Assembly (NCBI GenBank): GCA_016213305.1
Contig: JACRAV010000292.1
Coordinates: forward strand, 1-9,850
DNA length: 9,850 nt
Direction of reading: 5' to 3'
From: Candidatus Zixiibacteriota bacterium
GTDB lineage: Bacteria; Zixibacteria; MSB-5A5; GN15; FEB-12
Shown: in pieces, positions 6,035 through 9,850 of the stretch
Layout of the letters: every line of letters starts with the position of its first letter
How positions within the stretch are numbered: the stretch's first letter is position 1
The notes under the pieces: generated by a model
Told to the model about the DNA's origin: nothing
What the model saw: the letters and a program-made list of their open reading frames with translations, nothing else
Databases searched by the model: none
Position numbers and translations under genes: made by a program

Positions 6035-9009
6035 GCGACCACAAATTCACCTCGGGCCGGCAGTACTGGCGGAGCCTGGACGAAATCAAGGACACCCCGC
6101 AGTTCCGCGAATTCCTGGAAAGGGAATTTCCGCAGGGGGCCGACGAGATGGACAACGAGTGGTCGCGGCGCAGTTTTATCACGCTGATGGGCGCGTCGGT
6201 GGCCCTGGCCGGTCTCGCCGGATGTCGCCGTCCGGTGGAGAAAATCGTCCCGTATGTAACCCAGCCGGAAGAAATCACGCTCGGCAAACCGAATTATTAC
6301 GCCACCACCATGCCGCTGGGGCTTTCGGCCTATGGTCTGTTAGTGACCACCCGCGAGGGGCGCCCGATCAAAATCCACGGCAACCCCGACCATCCATCCT
6401 CATTGGGATCCTCGAATATCTTTACCGAAACGTCGATTCTCGGCTTGTACGACCCCGATCGTTCGCGAACGGTGCGCAATAAGGGACAGGAGTCAAACTG
6501 GGCGGCGTTCGGAGCGTTCTGGTCCGAGCAGTACAAGAAATATCAGGGCACGCAGGGGGAAGGGCTGTCCCTTCTGACCGAACAGTTCTCCTCGCCGTCA
6601 CTTGGCCGCCTTCTTTCAGAATTCCGCAAGACATTCCCGAAGGCAGTCGTGGCGGTGTACGATCCGATTTCCGACGAAAATATTTTTGAAGGCATCCGGT
6701 TGGCCACCGGAAAATCTTATCGCCCCGTGTACGACTACGGCAAGGCGGACGTTATTCTCTCGCTGGATTCTGATTTCCTTCGCTCGGAGAGCGAAAATAT
6801 CACTGCCTCGCGGGGATTTGCCGACGGCCGCCGTGTGATGTCGCAATCCGACAACATGAACCGTCTCTACGTGGCGGAAAGTTTCTATTCGATCACCGGA
6901 ACGATGGCGGATCATCGTCTGCGGATGAAGGCCTCGCAGATTCCGGCGTTTGCCCTGGCTGTTGCCCGCGAATTGTCGGGCCGAGGGGTGAGCGTTGATG
7001 GTGTTTCGGGGACCCCAGACACCAAATCGCAATTTGACTCCAAAGTCACCTCGGCCATCGCCGCCGACCTTCTGCGCGCGCGCGGCAAGTCGCTGGTGGT
7101 CGCCGGTAATCGCCAGCCGGCTGTCGTGCATGCGCTCGTGGCCGCTATTAATAGTGCGCTCGGCAATACCGGCAACACCGTTAAGTACACGCCGATGGTC
7201 GACTCGGCCGTTTCCAGCCGCACTGAATTGACGAACCTTGTGTCGAACATGAAAGCCGGAAAGATTGGAACGCTTGTCATGCTGGGTGGAAACCCGGTGT
7301 ACAATGCCCCCGCCGATCTGGATTTTGCATCGGCATTATCCAAAGTCGAGCACACGGTTCATCTGGCGTCGCATCTTGATGAATCTACACTGAAGGCCGA
7401 GTGGCATCTGCCAATGGCCCACTATCTGGAGAGCTGGGGGGATGCCCGTGCGGTTGACGGTACGGTGAGTGTCATCCAGCCGATGATCGAACCGCTCTAT
7501 GGCGGCAAATCGAATCTTGAAGTTTTGTATCAATGTGCGGCCGGACTCGAGAAGAAAGGTCACGATCTTGTCCGGGAAACCTGGCAGGCATTCTTGCCCG
7601 CGCTGGACTTCGAAAAGCAATGGCGACGGGTTCTGCACGATGGATTGTTGAAGAGCAGTGCGATCAAACCGGAATCGCCGACGATGGACAGCAAATCATT
7701 GAACGCGGCGTACAGCGCGTACCCCTTCGGCGACGCCGCCGGCAAACCCGAACTGGTATTTTACCCGGCCAACATTTTCGACGGCCGCTTTGCCAACAAC
7801 GGCTGGTTGCAGGAACTTCCCGACCCGCTCACGAAATTCACGTGGGACAACGCCGCGCTGATGAGTCAGCGCACCGCCGACAAGCTGGGCCTGTCGAATG
7901 GTCAGATGGTCGAATTGAAAGTCGGGGACCGTAAGATCGAAATCCCGGCCTGGATCTGCCCCGGACACGCGGATGATTCTATCGCCGTGGCGCTCGGATA
8001 TGGCAGAAAGAACGGCGGGCGAGTGGCCGATAGCGTCGGATTCGACGCCTACCCGCTTCGCGCCGGATCGGACGCCGACTTTGTAGCGGGAATCGGCATT
8101 GCGAAAATGTCGGGCGAGTACGCATTCTCGCAGACGCAGGAACACTGGAGCATGGAAGGGCGTCCGCTTATTCGCGAGGCGTCGCACGAAGAATACAGGA
8201 AGAAGGCCGACTTCAAGCCGGAACAACCCGAACATCCGCCGCTGGCCTCGATGTGGGACGAACACACCTACACGGAGGGAAACCAGTGGGGAATGGTGAT
8301 CGACCTGAATGTCTGCACCGGATGCAACGCCTGCGCGATGGCCTGTCAGAGCGAGAACAATGTGCCGGTGGTCGGCAAGGAGCAGGTCGGGCGGGGGCGC
8401 GAGATGCACTGGATCCGGCTGGATCGGTATTTCGCCGCCAAAGAAGGAGCCGATCCGAAGAATCTGGACGAGCCCGAGGTTGTTCATCAGCCGGTCGCCT
8501 GTCAGCATTGCGAGATGGCGCCGTGCGAAACGGTCTGCCCCGTGGCGGCCACCACCCATGACGCCGAGGGGCTGAATGTCATGGTCTATAACCGGTGTAT
8601 CGGGACACGCTACTGCTCGAACAACTGTCCGTTCAAAGTCCGCCGGTTCAATTTCTTCAATTACACGAAAGATCTGCCGGAGACAATGCGAATGGCGCAG
8701 AATCCGGAAGTGACGGTCCGCTCGCGCGGCGTGATGGAAAAATGCACCTATTGCCTCCAGCGGGTGACCGCCGCCAAATTTGCCGCCAAACAGGACGGTC
8801 GGGCGGTGGCCGATGGCGACATCCAGACCGCCTGTCAGCAGGCCTGTCCGGCGAAGGCAATTACATTTGGCAATATCAATGACGCCAAGAGCAAAGTGGC
8901 CGAGCTGAAAAAGAACGATCGCAACTATCGCATGCTCGATGAGTTCAACCTGCGGACCAGAACCTCGTATCTGGCCAAGTTGAGAAACCCCAATCCGGAG
9001 CTTACCTGA
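6031..9009 (+). CDS. actB: Alternative complex III subunit ActB, Moco-like domain fused to iron-sulfur domain
   Basis: Large periplasm-facing subunit of ACIII. The N-terminus (YWRSLDE through FREFLEREFP) is the extended form of Tat domain seen in such proteins, with S45-R46-R47-S-F-I, a hydrophobic stretch and C65 in LAGC, a possible lipobox. Residues about 70-740 resemble molybdopterin oxidoreductases but contain only C65, C502 and C643, so the usual N-terminal CxxCxxxC iron-sulfur motif is absent, as expected for the cofactor-free ActB1 domain. The C-terminal domain has four ferredoxin-type motifs: C762/765/768/772, C824/827/832/836, C856/T859/C862/C866 and C905/908/935/939. These 15 cysteines fit three [4Fe-4S] clusters and one [3Fe-4S] cluster, the latter due to T859. 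The ATG at 6031 overlaps the actA stop by 4 bp; a GTG at 6022 would add three residues. The 992-residue length fits the fused ActB1-B2 form. Followed 13 bp later by actC. Confidence 0.95.
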   Translation: MSDHKFTSGRQYWRSLDEIKDTPQFREFLEREFPQGADEMDNEWSRRSFITLMGASVALAGLAGCRRPVEKIVPYVTQPEEITLGKPNYYATTMPLGLSAYGLLVTTREGRPIKIHGNPDHPSSLGSSNIFTETSILGLYDPDRSRTVRNKGQESNWAAFGAFWSEQYKKYQGTQGEGLSLLTEQFSSPSLGRLLSEFRKTFPKAVVAVYDPISDENIFEGIRLATGKSYRPVYDYGKADVILSLDSDFLRSESENITASRGFADGRRVMSQSDNMNRLYVAESFYSITGTMADHRLRMKASQIPAFALAVARELSGRGVSVDGVSGTPDTKSQFDSKVTSAIAADLLRARGKSLVVAGNRQPAVVHALVAAINSALGNTGNTVKYTPMVDSAVSSRTELTNLVSNMKAGKIGTLVMLGGNPVYNAPADLDFASALSKVEHTVHLASHLDESTLKAEWHLPMAHYLESWGDARAVDGTVSVIQPMIEPLYGGKSNLEVLYQCAAGLEKKGHDLVRETWQAFLPALDFEKQWRRVLHDGLLKSSAIKPESPTMDSKSLNAAYSAYPFGDAAGKPELVFYPANIFDGRFANNGWLQELPDPLTKFTWDNAALMSQRTADKLGLSNGQMVELKVGDRKIEIPAWICPGHADDSIAVALGYGRKNGGRVADSVGFDAYPLRAGSDADFVAGIGIAKMSGEYAFSQTQEHWSMEGRPLIREASHEEYRKKADFKPEQPEHPPLASMWDEHTYTEGNQWGMVIDLNVCTGCNACAMACQSENNVPVVGKEQVGRGREMHWIRLDRYFAAKEGADPKNLDEPEVVHQPVACQHCEMAPCETVCPVAATTHDAEGLNVMVYNRCIGTRYCSNNCPFKVRRFNFFNYTKDLPETMRMAQNPEVTVRSRGVMEKCTYCLQRVTAAKFAAKQDGRAVADGDIQTACQQACPAKAITFGNINDAKSKVAELKKNDRNYRMLDEFNLRTRTSYLAKLRNPNPELT

Positions 9010-9011
9010 GC

Positions 9012-9015
9012 AGGA
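9012..9015 (+). promoter_or_regulatory. Ribosome binding site of actC
   Basis: AGGA lies 7 nt before the ATG at 9023 and 13 nt before a second in-frame ATG at 9029. The spacing favours 9023 as the actC start. Confidence 0.6.
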
Positions 9016-9022
9016 TTGAGTA

Positions 9023-9850
9023 ATGACTATGAGTAATTCAGTGCCCACAGACCAGGCCCATACCGAGCCGCCGCTCATCACCGGCAACCAGACCTTCGCG
9101 TCGGTGTCGGAGAAGATCAGCGCCTTGACGGAGCGCAAGGTCTCGCGCACCTGGTTGCTGCTGACGGCGCTCACCGCCTCGCTGACGCTAATACTGTTCG
9201 GTTCGATCGGCTGGCTTTTCTGGGAGGGGATCGGTATCTGGGGAGTGATGATCCCGGTCGGCTGGGGGTATGCGATTGTCAATTTCGTCTTCTGGGTTGG
9301 CATCGGTCACGCCGGAACGCTGATCTCCGCCATTCTCTTCTTATTCCGGCAAAAGTGGCGGACCTCGATCAATCGCTCCGCCGAAGCAATGACCATCTTT
9401 GCCGTTATCTGCGCGCTCATTTTCCCCGGCATTCACGTCGGCCGGGTATGGCTGGCGTACTGGATGTTCCCCCTGCCGAATCAGATGAGCATGTGGCCGA
9501 ACTTTCGGTCGCCACTTCTGTGGGACGTCTTCGCGGTCGGCACCTATTTCACCTGCTCGGCGCTCTTCTGGTATGTGGGCCTGATTCCCGATCTCGCTAC
9601 CCTCCGCGACCGGGCCAAAACCAAAATCCGCCAGTTCACTTTCGGATTTTTGGCGATGGGGTGGCGCGGCGGAAACCGCCAGTGGAAGAATTACGAACTG
9701 GCCTATCTGGTGCTGGCGGGGGTCTCCACGCCGCTGGTGCTCTCGGTCCACTCGGTGGTCTCCACCGACTTTGCCGTCAGCTTGATCCCCGGCTGGCACA
9801 CCACCATTTTCCCGCCCTATTTCGTGGCGGGCGCGATTTTCTCCGGCTTC
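9023..9850 (+). CDS. actC: Alternative complex III subunit ActC (NrfD/PsrC-type), 3' end cut by window edge
   Basis: Multi-pass membrane subunit of ACIII that binds and oxidises quinol next to the ActB iron-sulfur domain. The frame is open for 276 codons to the right edge; the family is usually about 450-490 residues, so somewhat over half is present. It is preceded by an AGGA ribosome site and lies 13 bp after actB. Visible hydrophobic segments are at about 43-67, 72-108, 121-149, 165-188, 226-248 and 261 onwards. Conserved-looking polar residues within or beside them include H96 (GIGHAGT), H138 (GIHVGR), D168, H243 and D249 (VSTDFAVS, leading to GWHTTIFPPYF). H138, D168 and D249 are plausible quinol-site residues by analogy with ACIII structures, but that assignment is inference. 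The related ActF subunit has a similar fold; order after actB and the GWHTTIFPPYF stretch favour ActC. Confidence 0.93.
   Translation, partial: MTMSNSVPTDQAHTEPPLITGNQTFASVSEKISALTERKVSRTWLLLTALTASLTLILFGSIGWLFWEGIGIWGVMIPVGWGYAIVNFVFWVGIGHAGTLISAILFLFRQKWRTSINRSAEAMTIFAVICALIFPGIHVGRVWLAYWMFPLPNQMSMWPNFRSPLLWDVFAVGTYFTCSALFWYVGLIPDLATLRDRAKTKIRQFTFGFLAMGWRGGNRQWKNYELAYLVLAGVSTPLVLSVHSVVSTDFAVSLIPGWHTTIFPPYFVAGAIFSGF

Noticed and set aside
7696..9303. 535-codon minus-strand frame opposite actB and actC
   Set aside because: Antisense to the well-conserved iron-sulfur domain of ActB; its sequence shows no domain I recognise and mirrors the codon bias of actB.

Overview
The window looks like bacterial chromosome from an aerobic, GC-rich organism with a Gram-negative type of respiratory chain. 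It holds two divergent gene blocks separated by a 684-bp AT-richer control region. Everything I can identify belongs to known families, and I find no phage, transposon, CRISPR, toxin-antitoxin or defence genes. The lineage cannot be fixed from sequence alone. Alternative complex III (ACIII) with a fused ActB, next to a heme O synthase and a large B12-dependent ribonucleotide reductase, would fit Bacteroidota relatives or other aerobic phyla that carry ACIII. That is an inference of low confidence.

Left block, minus strand (3605 to beyond position 1): one very long gene for the adenosylcobalamin-dependent class II ribonucleotide reductase NrdJ. It is open for 1,201 codons and runs off the left edge just as the C-terminal cysteine tail begins. 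The catalytic cysteines, the NPCSE and PTGTIG motifs, a TSCPD domain and a Gly/Asn/His-rich linker can all be read.

Central region (3606-4289): no convincing gene. The nrdJ side carries a tandem pair of NrdR-box-like palindromes exactly 31 bp apart, the classic arrangement for control of ribonucleotide reductase genes. The other side has two inverted repeats, one built from two near-DnaA-box 9-mers, and a perfect TATAAT hexamer in front of ctaB.

Right block, plus strand (4290 to beyond 9850): ctaB (heme O synthase), then after a 233-bp gap with a good promoter candidate, actA (membrane-anchored pentaheme cytochrome c), actB (Tat-type, Moco-like domain fused to a four-cluster iron-sulfur domain) and the first 276 codons of actC (NrfD/PsrC-type quinol-binding membrane subunit). 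These are the first genes of an ACIII operon. ACIII oxidises menaquinol or ubiquinol and passes electrons towards a heme-copper oxidase. CtaB makes heme O, the precursor of heme A for such an oxidase, so the block looks like part of a respiratory gene cluster that probably continues to the right with actD, actE, actF and oxidase genes.

Caution for users: nrdJ has no stop codon in the window and is easily missed, while long antisense reading frames over nrdJ and actB look like genes but are not.
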